Below are positions 1-5,652 of a stretch of DNA of 5,652 nucleotides, piece by piece. Under the pieces are notes generated by a model, which saw only the letters and a list, made by a program, of their open reading frames with translations, ran no database searches and had not been told where the DNA came from. Numbering within the stretch: the stretch's first letter is position 1; the number at the start of each line of letters is the position of its first letter. The translations under genes were made by a program, and so were the position numbers. The DNA is from Gammaproteobacteria bacterium (lineage in GTDB: Bacteria > Pseudomonadota > Gammaproteobacteria > Chromatiales > Chromatiaceae): the NCBI GenBank assembly GCA_024644505.1, contig JAHEHQ010000188.1:1-5652 (forward strand), written 5' to 3'.

Positions 1-1913
1 GACTCGGCGCTCGCCTGAAAGCGGTTCACGGATATATGAATCCAGGGGGCTTCGACTACGAAGGCTGGCTGTACCGGAAAGGAATCAGGGTTCGGGGTTA
101 CGTGACCAGACACGGAGAAAAGCGACGAGTCGACGCCTCTGGTCCGATGTTCGATCTGCAGCTGTTGAGGCAGAGGATTCGCGACGAGATCGATATCTCA
201 ATAACAAACACAACCGCCTCGGGCCTCCTCAAGGCCCTGGTAATCGGCGACCGCAGTGGTCTCACCGATAAAGACTGGGAGCTGTTTCGACACACGGGAA
301 CCAATCACCTGATTGCCATTTCAGGTCTGCATATCGGCATCATATCGGGACTCGCATTCCTCCTGGGAACCAGGATCTGGAAGATGATCCCCCGGCTGCC
401 TCTCCTGGTTCCGGCTCCCAGGGCCGCCGCCGTCGCCTCAATTCTGGCAGGAGGCCTGTATGCGGGTCTGGCGGGATTCTCCATTCCCACCCAGCGGGCA
501 TTGCTGATGCTGGTTATATTCATGGGGTCGCACCTGCTGGCACGCACCAGCCGTCCCTCCCGGAGCTTCGCCCTGGCGTTGCTGTCCGTGACGCTGGTGG
601 AACCTACCAGCGTCCTGTCGCCAGGTTTCTGGTTGTCATTTCTGGCCGTGGGGATCATCCTCATATGTCTGAGCGGCAAAACGGGAAAAGCGGGTGTTCT
701 CCGCAGCTGGGGCAGCCTGCAAGGGCTGATTGCTCTGGGCATGGCCCCGGCACTGCTGATATGGCAGCTGCAGTTTCCCCTGGTGGCGCCGGTGGTCAAC
801 TTCCTGGCGATACCGCTGTTCTCCTTTGTCATCATCCCCGTGTGTCTGGTCGGAACTGCCCTGTTGCTGATTTCCCCTTCCTGGGGCGTTCCGGTGTTGA
901 GTGTCGCTGCGTGGCTACTGGAAAATGGCATGGGACTACTGAGCCTGGCTGCGGACATGAAGCTATTCGCCAGCGTGTCTCCCGGCATCTCCCCACTGCT
1001 GTGGCCTTTTATCGGCATGGGGAGTCTGCTGCTGCTTTCACCTCCCGGTGTCCCGGGCCGCTGGCTCGGTCTGCTACTTCTTCTGCCGTTGGTTTATCAC
1101 ACCCCGCCCCTCCCCCAAAAGGGTGAAGTCTGGATGCACATGCTTGACGTGGGTCAGGGGCTTGCCGTGGTGGTTCGTACCCATCGGCATACCCTGGTCT
1201 ACGATACCGGGCCCAGATACTCCCCGACCTTCAATGCCGGTGCCGCTGTGTTGATCCCCTTCCTTGAGGACCAGGGCATAGAGAAGATCGATACGGTTCT
1301 ATTGAGTAACGGCGATGACGACCACCAGGGGGGATTGGTCAGTCTGGCAAGTCGCTTTCCGATACGAAGAATCCTCGGCGGAGAGCCCGATCGAGTCGTC
1401 GGGCAGAATGCCGAGCAGTGTCTTGCGGGTATGGAGTGGTCCTGGGACGGCGTGCTTTTTCGCATCCTGCATCCGGATGGCCTGTCGAAATGGTCCGGTA
1501 ACAACGCCTCATGCGTTCTCTCCATCCAGAGCCCGGGGGGTGGCATTCTCATACCCGGCGATATCGAAGCCGCCGCCGAGAAGCGGCTGATCCAACAGAG
1601 CAGAGAACATCTGGCAACAGATCTCCTGGTTGTTCCGCACCACGGAAGCAAGACATCATCCGGAATCGATTTCGCCAATGCAGCAAAGCCCGGGTTTGCA
1701 TTGGTCTCCGCCGGCTATCTGAACCGATATCGTTTTCCCAGGGAAGAAGTGGTAGAACGCTGGAAGAATCAGGGAGCTCAGGTTATGACAACGGCTGAAC
1801 ACGGAGCCATTTCCTTTCAACTGCACCCGGAGGAGGGCATCCACGGACCGGTTTCCCACCGGTTGCAACGAGGCCGTTACTGGACCCACCAAATTCAGGA
1901 AAAAATTGACTGA
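1..1913 (+). CDS. comEC: ComEC/Rec2 family DNA-uptake channel protein, 5' end missing
   Basis: Inner-membrane channel that passes single-stranded DNA into the cytoplasm during natural transformation. The gene is cut by the left edge: the frame is open from base 3, and the residues before the ATG at 36 (LGARLKAVHGYM, then NPGGFDYE) are typical ComEC sequence, so that ATG is internal. 636 residues are visible; full ComEC proteins are usually about 750-800. Numbering from base 3: the Competence domain starts with a GDRSGL motif (Asp83) and ISGLHIG (His110), followed by many hydrophobic helices to about residue 365. A metallo-beta-lactamase-like domain follows (MLDVGQG, then NGDDDHQGG at 436-444, PGD with Asp520, HHGSKTSS from 546, NRYRFP near the end). 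The canonical HxDxDH motif reads NxDxDH here, which may alter metal binding. The family is certain from the motifs. Competence itself is inferred, since the gene is also present in bacteria not known to be transformable. Confidence 0.96.
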   Translation, partial: LGARLKAVHGYMNPGGFDYEGWLYRKGIRVRGYVTRHGEKRRVDASGPMFDLQLLRQRIRDEIDISITNTTASGLLKALVIGDRSGLTDKDWELFRHTGTNHLIAISGLHIGIISGLAFLLGTRIWKMIPRLPLLVPAPRAAAVASILAGGLYAGLAGFSIPTQRALLMLVIFMGSHLLARTSRPSRSFALALLSVTLVEPTSVLSPGFWLSFLAVGIILICLSGKTGKAGVLRSWGSLQGLIALGMAPALLIWQLQFPLVAPVVNFLAIPLFSFVIIPVCLVGTALLLISPSWGVPVLSVAAWLLENGMGLLSLAADMKLFASVSPGISPLLWPFIGMGSLLLLSPPGVPGRWLGLLLLLPLVYHTPPLPQKGEVWMHMLDVGQGLAVVVRTHRHTLVYDTGPRYSPTFNAGAAVLIPFLEDQGIEKIDTVLLSNGDDDHQGGLVSLASRFPIRRILGGEPDRVVGQNAEQCLAGMEWSWDGVLFRILHPDGLSKWSGNNASCVLSIQSPGGGILIPGDIEAAAEKRLIQQSREHLATDLLVVPHHGSKTSSGIDFANAAKPGFALVSAGYLNRYRFPREEVVERWKNQGAQVMTTAEHGAISFQLHPEEGIHGPVSHRLQRGRYWTHQIQEKID

Positions 1914-1989
1914 CCTTCGCCGCCGGCGTGGCAATCCCATGAAGTGTGCCGCAGTATGGGTCCATTAGAGGAGCCCCCCTGAGGACGCG

Positions 1990-2018
1990 TTGGTAGAAAC
2001 TACTGTATACAGTATGAT
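1990..2018 (+). promoter_or_regulatory. Putative sigma70-type promoter for exbB-exbD-lpxK-kdsB unit
   Basis: TTGGTA (1990-1995, 4 of 6 matches to TTGACA) lies 17 bases before TATGAT (2013-2018, 5 of 6 matches to TATAAT), in the only sizeable gap before exbB. Transcription would begin near 2025, leaving a leader of about 45 bases before the exbB start. The call rests on consensus matching by eye; read-through from comEC is also possible, as I see no convincing terminator between the genes. Confidence 0.45.
2001..2014. promoter_or_regulatory. Perfect 14-bp palindrome, possible operator
   Basis: TACTGTATACAGTA is identical to its own reverse complement. It occupies the last part of the promoter spacer and the first two bases of the proposed -10, so a bound dimeric protein would block RNA polymerase. 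The half-sites CTGT/ACAG match the LexA consensus ends, but they are 2 bases apart instead of 8, so a standard LexA site is unlikely. The regulator is unknown. Confidence 0.4.
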
Positions 2019-2054
2019 AAGCCCCTGATAGAAATCCGAAACTTTCTTGATTTT

Positions 2055-2059
2055 AAGGA
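2055..2059 (+). promoter_or_regulatory. Ribosome binding site supporting the GTG start of exbB
   Basis: AAGGA lies 9 bases before the GTG at 2069. It supports that codon as start over the out-of-frame ATG at 2059, which opens only a five-codon reading frame. Confidence 0.6.
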
Positions 2060-2068
2060 TGAACAAAG

Positions 2069-2689
2069 GTGTTTGAACTGGTAAAGGCCGGCGGTTGGCT
2101 GATGATCCCCATCATTGCGTGTTCCGTGGTCGCCATGGCGATTATTCTAGAGCGCCTGTGGGCACTTCGAAGCAAGCGGGTGGTGCCCGGTAATCTCGTG
2201 GCGCAGGTATGGCAGTATCACCGCAAGGGAAAACTCAATAACGCATACATAACCGCCATCAGGGACGGATCGTCACTGGGGCGCATCCTGGCTGCAGGGT
2301 TGGTCAATCGCCAACACTCCCGGGAGATCATGAAGGAATCCATTGAAGAGAGCGGGCGCCAGGTGGTGAGCGAAATGGAACGTTATCTCAATACCCTGGG
2401 CACCATCGCATCTATCTCGCCTTTGCTGGGATTGCTGGGTACGGTTATCGGAATGATCAAGGTGTTTTCCGCCATAACCATCGCAGGTGTAGGCAATCCC
2501 ACAGTTTTGGCCGGCGGTATTTCCGAGGCCCTGATTACCACCGCCACCGGTTTGTCAGTGGCTATTCCCAGCCTCATGTTCCACCGTTATTTCGAAAGCC
2601 GTGTTCAGCGTCTGGTCATCAAGATGGAGGAAGAATCCCTGAAAATGGTTGAGATCATGCAGGGGGAAAGGGAACGGGAACTGGAATGA
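2069..2689 (+). CDS. exbB: MotA/TolQ/ExbB-family proton channel subunit
   Basis: Predicted inner-membrane subunit of an ExbB-ExbD motor that uses the proton gradient to drive an outer-membrane process. The protein has 206 residues from a GTG start; the N-terminus MFELVKAGGWLMIPI closely matches my recollection of Pseudomonas-type homologues, supporting this start. Three membrane segments are visible: about 10-31, 110-132 and 152-172, with a cytoplasmic region between the first two. The second contains SPLLGLLGTVIGM with Thr125; the third begins ISEALITTA with Glu153 and Thr158. The spacing of Thr125, Glu153 and Thr158 equals that of the E. coli ExbB pore residues Thr148, Glu176 and Thr181. 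Its stop overlaps the exbD start (ATGA), indicating translational coupling. No tonB is in the window, so the partner and cargo are unknown. The family is certain; the choice of exbB over tolQ rests on size and on the absence of tolA, tolB and pal nearby. Confidence 0.94.
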   Translation: MFELVKAGGWLMIPIIACSVVAMAIILERLWALRSKRVVPGNLVAQVWQYHRKGKLNNAYITAIRDGSSLGRILAAGLVNRQHSREIMKESIEESGRQVVSEMERYLNTLGTIASISPLLGLLGTVIGMIKVFSAITIAGVGNPTVLAGGISEALITTATGLSVAIPSLMFHRYFESRVQRLVIKMEEESLKMVEIMQGERERELE

Positions 2690-3111
2690 ATCTTCGTCCG
2701 CATCGTAGACAATCCCATGAACTCAATCTCACACCGCTGATCGATGTGGTGTTTCTGCTGCTGATCTTTTTCATGGTTTCAACAACATTTGACAAGGATG
2801 CCCGCATAAAGGTGGAACTGCCCCAGGCAGCCACCCAGGATGAAGCTTCGGAGGAAGAGAAGGTCCTGGATATTACGGTAGACAACAGAGGCAATTACTA
2901 TGTCAATCAACGGAAGGTGATCAACAACAAGGCCTTGACACTTCGACGCGCGATCGAAAAATCCGTTGGTGACAGGCGTGATATTCCCCTGATTATTACG
3001 GCGGACGCCCAGACCACCCATCAATCCGTGGTCAGGGTGATGGATGTTGCCAGCCAGATGGGATTTTTGCACATGACCTTTGCCGCCAGACAACCGGTAG
3101 AGGAACAGTAG
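2686..3111 (+). CDS. exbD: ExbD/TolR-family biopolymer transport protein
   Basis: Partner of the upstream ExbB; a dimer of this single-pass protein is thought to sit inside the ExbB pentamer and carry protons. The 141-residue protein has a short basic cytoplasmic tail (RPHRRQ), one membrane helix at about 16-36 (LTPLIDVVFLLLIFFMV), and a periplasmic domain to the C-terminus. Asp20 in the helix is the conserved proton-carrying Asp, equivalent to Asp25 of E. coli ExbD. The periplasmic part has the usual pattern, with VELPQA after the helix, a DITVDNRGNYYVN strand region and a later PLIITAD segment. The ATG overlaps the exbB stop by 4 bp, so the two are translated together. It is full length, with no missing key residue. 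Confidence 0.95.
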   Translation: MNLRPHRRQSHELNLTPLIDVVFLLLIFFMVSTTFDKDARIKVELPQAATQDEASEEEKVLDITVDNRGNYYVNQRKVINNKALTLRRAIEKSVGDRRDIPLIITADAQTTHQSVVRVMDVASQMGFLHMTFAARQPVEEQ

Positions 3112-3143
3112 ACACCTCGTCATTGAGCAAGAATCATGCAAGT

Positions 3144-3148
3144 AGGAA
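3144..3148 (+). promoter_or_regulatory. Ribosome binding site that favours the GTG start of lpxK
   Basis: AGGAA lies 10 bases before GTG 3159. The competing TTG at 3123 has its nearest AGGA about 18 bases upstream, inside the end of exbD, which is too far for normal use. Confidence 0.55.
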
Positions 3149-3158
3149 ACTCTGGTCT

Positions 3159-4139
3159 GTGAAACCCATTGAGACCTACTGGGCATCGGCCAATATCTTG
3201 ACTGTTCTCCTCCTTCCCGTCTCCTGGATATTCTGCCTGCTGGTCTGGGTGAGGCGTCTTGCCTATCAACGGGGTTTGATAAGGGTGCAACGCCTGCCGG
3301 TGCCGGTCATCGTGGTCGGAAACATAACCGTTGGTGGAACGGGCAAGACACCCTTGGTTATTCAATTGGCGGAACAACTGCGTCAATCCGGATATCGACC
3401 CGGTGTCGTGTCACGGGGATATGGGGGGCAGTCGGAGACCTGGCCACGGGACGTGTTTCCGGACAGTGATCCAATACTGACAGGAGACGAACCGGTTCTT
3501 ATCGCAAGACGGGCAGGGTGCCCGGTCTGCGTCGGGCCTGACCGGCCGGCGGCGGCAAAAAAACTGGTGGAGAATTCGGCCTGTGACGTCATCATCTCGG
3601 ATGACGGTATGCAGCACTATGCCATGCACCGGGATCTGGAGATCGCGGTGCTGGATGGAAAGCGCCGGCTCGGCAATGGCTTCTGCCTGCCGGCCGGGCC
3701 GCTTCGGGAGCCTTCTGGGCGTCTAAAGTCGACAGGACTGGTGGTTGTCAACGGAGAGCATTCCCCAGGGGAAACCTCGATGAGCCTGCTTCCCGGTGAA
3801 CTGGTGAACATGGCTGACCCCGAAAAGAGAGGTTCCCTGGACGCTTTCTCGGGGAAATCGGTGCATGCTTTGGCGGGTATCGGAAATCCGTCCCGTTTCT
3901 TCGACACCTTGCGCACGGCGGGCCTGCACCCCGTGGAGCACGCCTTTCCCGACCACCATCGGTTTTCAGAGGATGAATTGGCATTTGACGACCAACTGCC
4001 TTTGATCATGACTGAAAAAGATGCGGTGAAATGCTTGGCCTTCGCCAAGCCACACTACTGGTATCTGATGGTGTATGCTGCAGCAGATCCGTTGATAGCA
4101 GATCGTGTTTATAGCTTGTTGAAAGAAAGAGGGAATTAA
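3159..4139 (+). CDS. lpxK: Tetraacyldisaccharide 4'-kinase (lipid A 4'-kinase)
   Basis: Phosphorylates the 4' position of the tetraacyldisaccharide-1-phosphate lipid A precursor using ATP, at the cytoplasmic face of the inner membrane (sixth step of the Raetz pathway). From GTG 3159 the product is 326 residues, against 328 for E. coli LpxK. An N-terminal hydrophobic helix (about 11-33) anchors it. The P-loop GGTGKTP has Lys63. SRGYGG, GDEP (Asp110), DDGMQHY (Asp148, Asp149) and PDHHRF (His266) follow; Asp110 and His266 correspond to the catalytic pair described in Aquifex LpxK. MTEKDAVKC lies near the end. The start was chosen because PIETYW aligns with the E. coli N-terminus MIEKIW and an AGGAA sits upstream; TTG 3123 would add 12 residues with no counterpart. 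It lies 47 bp after exbD and 3 bp before the next gene. msbA, which adjoins lpxK in E. coli, is absent here. Confidence 0.96.
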   Translation: MKPIETYWASANILTVLLLPVSWIFCLLVWVRRLAYQRGLIRVQRLPVPVIVVGNITVGGTGKTPLVIQLAEQLRQSGYRPGVVSRGYGGQSETWPRDVFPDSDPILTGDEPVLIARRAGCPVCVGPDRPAAAKKLVENSACDVIISDDGMQHYAMHRDLEIAVLDGKRRLGNGFCLPAGPLREPSGRLKSTGLVVVNGEHSPGETSMSLLPGELVNMADPEKRGSLDAFSGKSVHALAGIGNPSRFFDTLRTAGLHPVEHAFPDHHRFSEDELAFDDQLPLIMTEKDAVKCLAFAKPHYWYLMVYAAADPLIADRVYSLLKERGN

Positions 4140-4142
4140 TTA

Positions 4143-4328
4143 ATGGATAAAAAGTTGTTGTCCATACTGGTATGCCCCACCTGCAAGGGAAAGCTGGTGT
4201 ACGTCAAGAAGGCCGAAGAACTGATATGCAAGGGAGATCGCCTGGCGTTTCCCATCAGGGATGGAATCCCCGTCATGTTGGAGGAAGAGGCGCGTCAGCT
4301 TCCCGCCGATGAGGAAGTGCCGAGCTGA
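4143..4328 (+). CDS. ycaR: Trm112-family small zinc-ribbon-like protein (YcaR/UPF0434)
   Basis: A 61-residue protein that closely matches E. coli YcaR (60 residues): LLSILVCPTCKGKL, ELICK, LAFPIRDGIPVML and EEEARQL are all in place. Cysteines at 11, 14 and 29 form the CPxC...C pattern; a fourth ligand Cys, as in eukaryotic Trm112 zinc sites, is missing, so metal binding is uncertain. Eukaryotic and archaeal Trm112 proteins activate methyltransferases. The bacterial role is not established, and its constant place between lpxK and kdsB could mean a role in envelope synthesis or simple operon history. AGAGGGA lies 8 bases before the ATG. The gaps to lpxK (3 bp) and kdsB (5 bp) indicate one transcript. 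Confidence 0.95.
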   Translation: MDKKLLSILVCPTCKGKLVYVKKAEELICKGDRLAFPIRDGIPVMLEEEARQLPADEEVPS

Positions 4329-4333
4329 GTTGT

Positions 4334-5104
4334 ATGGCATTCAAGGTCGTCATACCGGCTCGTTACGCCTCATCCCGGCTGCCCGGAAAACCCCTGCGCA
4401 TGATCGCGGGCAAGCCCATGATTCAACATGTCTTCGAGAGGGCAAAAGAGAGCGGGGCAGGACAGACGGTGATCGCCACCGACGACGAGCGGATCGCGGA
4501 GGCCTGCCGTCCGTTTGACGCGGAAATCTGCGTCACTTCCCGGGATCACCGGAGCGGTACGGAACGTATTGCCGAAGTGGTCAGTCAGTTCGGCTGGCCG
4601 GACGAGACCATTGTGGTCAATCTCCAGGGAGACGAACCCTGCATGCCCGGGGTACTGCTGAGCCAGGTTGCGGAAGACATGGCACGTCATCCGGATGCCA
4701 GTATCACGACGCTGTCCATGCCCATCAGGGATCGGGGACCACTGTTTGACCCCCATGTGGTCAAGGTCGTCACCAATGAAAAGGGATATGCCCTCTACTT
4801 CAGCCGGGCACCCATACCCTGGCATCGGGATGAATTTCTTCGTGAGCAAAGCACCCTGCCGACAGATACCGCGTTTTCCAGGCATATCGGCCTGTACGCC
4901 TATCGAGCGGGATTCCTGAAGCGCTATATCACCTGGCCCGCTTCACCGCTGGAGTATGCGGAATCCCTGGAACAGTTGCGGGTGCTCTGGCATGGAGAAC
5001 TCATTCATGTCAGTGAGGCGAAGGAGGACGCCGGACACGGCGTCGATACCTTTGAGGACCTCAAACTTGCGGAGGAATCGATTGTCGGTAATATCAGAAC
5101 CTAG
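4334..5104 (+). CDS. kdsB: 3-deoxy-manno-octulosonate cytidylyltransferase (CMP-Kdo synthetase)
   Basis: Cytoplasmic enzyme that joins CTP and Kdo to give CMP-Kdo and pyrophosphate, the activated sugar for the Kdo transferase acting on lipid IVA. The 256-residue product is of normal length. In order it shows the nucleotide-binding loop IPARYASSRLPGKPL (Arg10, Arg15, Lys19), ATDDERI, RDHRSGTERIAEV, NLQGDEP with Asp100 (the metal-binding Asp at the same number as in E. coli), ALYFSRAPIPW, RHIGLYAYRAGFL, SPLEYAESLEQLRVLWHG and GVDTFEDL near the end. The start is the ATG 5 bp after the YcaR-like stop. The nearest good Shine-Dalgarno match (GAGGAAG, 4311-4317) lies 16 bases upstream inside the preceding gene, so translation is probably coupled to it. 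No missing residues were seen. Confidence 0.97.
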   Translation: MAFKVVIPARYASSRLPGKPLRMIAGKPMIQHVFERAKESGAGQTVIATDDERIAEACRPFDAEICVTSRDHRSGTERIAEVVSQFGWPDETIVVNLQGDEPCMPGVLLSQVAEDMARHPDASITTLSMPIRDRGPLFDPHVVKVVTNEKGYALYFSRAPIPWHRDEFLREQSTLPTDTAFSRHIGLYAYRAGFLKRYITWPASPLEYAESLEQLRVLWHGELIHVSEAKEDAGHGVDTFEDLKLAEESIVGNIRT

Positions 5105-5239
5105 CGAAGGAATACCCAGCCCGATATACAATCTATACTCGTTCTCGATTTATCGTATAAGTCATTGTTATTTAAAATCTATCTGATTATATCGAACTCA
5201 TATTTTACTCTAAATTACAACTCTATCTAACTGATTAAA
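5105..5239. other. AT-rich gap between kdsB and the phosphatase gene
   Basis: By hand count about 40 of 135 bases are G or C, and the last 89 are near 22%, far below the flanking genes. The final 39 bases contain one G on the + strand. I see no convincing terminator hairpin with a T run and no ORF that looks like a gene. It probably holds the promoter and leader of the phosphatase gene. Confidence 0.7.
5165..5193 (+). promoter_or_regulatory. Possible promoter of the phosphatase gene
   Basis: TTGTTA (5165-5170) and TATATC (5188-5193) are 17 bases apart, each with 4 of 6 matches to consensus. In such AT-rich DNA matches of this quality arise easily by chance, and TATACT (5134-5139) and TATAAG (5156-5161) are rival -10 elements without a good -35. 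Confidence 0.25.
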
Positions 5240-5652
5240 ATGAAAAATGTACGTATACTTTTCGTTTGCATGGGCAACATCTGCCGATCTCCAACGGCCC
5301 ATGGCGTTTTCGAAACCCTTGTCGAAAGGGAAAACCTGAACACCGTGATACAGGTTGATTCCGCGGGTACCCACGCGTACCACGTCGGTGAACCGCCAGA
5401 TCGACGGGCACAGGAGACAGCACGTAAAAGAGGATTCGATCTCAGCGGTTTGAGGGCCCGACAGGCCGATACAAGAGATTTCCATGAATTCGATCTCGTC
5501 GTTGCCATGGATCAGGATAACTATCACAGCCTTTATGCCATTTGCCCTGAAGGCATGGAAGACCAGATTCATCTGCTTATGGATTACGCGCCCGAGTTCA
5601 AGACCCGCGAAGTGCCTGATCCGTACTATGGCGGCTCAGCGGGATTCGAGCG
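5240..5652 (+). CDS. Low-molecular-weight protein tyrosine phosphatase, 3' end missing
   Basis: Hydrolyses phosphotyrosine through a cysteinyl-phosphate intermediate in the cytoplasm. The frame is open from the ATG to the right edge, giving 137 visible codons; the family is usually about 150-160 residues, so roughly 20 are missing. The start MKNVRILFVCMGNICRSPTA carries the CX5R signature (nucleophile Cys10, Arg16, then SPTA). DSAGTHAYHVGEPPD, RARQ, FDLVVAMDQDN and VPDPYYGG follow, with Asp127 as the general acid. An in-frame TAA at 5228-5230 rules out a longer start. The 20 bases before the ATG have no Shine-Dalgarno match. Members near polysaccharide genes (Wzb, Etp) act on tyrosine kinases of capsule export, but no such kinase is visible here and the substrate is unknown. 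The similar position next to kdsB in Pseudomonas suggests a conserved neighbourhood. Confidence 0.95.
   Translation, partial: MKNVRILFVCMGNICRSPTAHGVFETLVERENLNTVIQVDSAGTHAYHVGEPPDRRAQETARKRGFDLSGLRARQADTRDFHEFDLVVAMDQDNYHSLYAICPEGMEDQIHLLMDYAPEFKTREVPDPYYGGSAGFE

Noticed and set aside
36..38. ATG as the start of the first gene
   Set aside because: The frame stays open to base 3 and the residues upstream are typical ComEC sequence, so this Met is internal and the true start is outside the window.
305..1018. Long open frame of 237 codons on the - strand
   Set aside because: It lies wholly opposite the ComEC membrane domain, has no recognisable motif, and is rich in Arg, Pro and Ser as expected of an antisense shadow in GC-rich coding DNA.
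1958..1976. Intrinsic terminator after comEC
   Set aside because: GGGTCC and GGAGCCC can form a short bulged stem around ATTAGA, but C residues and then TGAGG follow instead of a T run, and the stem is weak.
2001..2014. LexA (SOS) box
   Set aside because: CTGT and ACAG are separated by 2 bases rather than 8, so the spacing does not fit the gammaproteobacterial LexA site.
1976..2028. CCCCTGA direct repeat flanking the exbB promoter (1976-1982 and 2022-2028)
   Set aside because: Seven bases repeated 46 apart is within chance expectation and no known site matches.
2059..2076. Five-codon leader ORF overlapping the exbB start
   Set aside because: ATG to TGA is very short, with no amino-acid pattern pointing to attenuation; likely chance.
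3617..4048. Open frame of 143 codons on the - strand
   Set aside because: It is antisense to the conserved part of lpxK, with shadow-like composition and no recognisable domain.
1..5652. tRNA, rRNA, CRISPR array, insertion sequence or phage material
   Set aside because: Nearly all of the window is conserved single-strand coding sequence; no repeat-spacer pattern, inverted terminal repeats, transposase or tRNA-like cloverleaf was seen.

Overview
This window is a contiguous stretch of Gram-negative chromosome with every gene on the + strand and almost no non-coding DNA. Gene content and order are: comEC (3' part), exbB/tolQ-type, exbD/tolR-type, lpxK, a Trm112-family small protein (E. coli YcaR-like), kdsB, and a low-molecular-weight protein tyrosine phosphatase (5' part). 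From memory, the same order occurs in gammaproteobacteria such as Pseudomonas, where murB usually follows the phosphatase. The genes are moderately GC-rich and the proteins resemble gammaproteobacterial versions throughout. I therefore infer a gammaproteobacterium, possibly a Pseudomonas- or Chromatiales-like lineage, but cannot name the genus.

Layout. Bases 1-1913 hold the C-terminal four-fifths of ComEC, the inner-membrane DNA-uptake channel with its metallo-beta-lactamase-like domain. A 155-base gap follows. It carries a plausible sigma70-type promoter whose spacer and -10 are overlaid by a perfect 14-bp palindrome. This probably starts the next transcription unit: exbB and exbD (overlapping by 4 bp, a proton-driven inner-membrane motor), lpxK (47-bp gap if the GTG start is right), the Trm112-like gene (3-bp gap) and kdsB (5-bp gap). 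A 135-base strongly AT-rich gap of about 30% GC by hand count separates kdsB from the phosphatase gene, which runs off the right edge.

How the genes work together. LpxK adds the 4'-phosphate to lipid A. KdsB activates Kdo to CMP-Kdo, the donor for the first inner-core sugars. Both therefore serve the inner LPS. ExbB/ExbD form a proton-motive-force-driven complex that energises outer-membrane processes through a TonB-like partner not seen here. The Trm112-like protein is a small zinc-ribbon-type protein of the kind that activates methyltransferases. The phosphatase may act on tyrosine kinases or other phosphoproteins.

The window is mostly an ordinary conserved housekeeping locus, and I do not see a new system. 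Points deserving a second look are the palindrome in the exbB promoter, an Asn in place of the first His of the ComEC metal motif, the lpxK start site, and the AT-rich, Shine-Dalgarno-less leader of the phosphatase gene.
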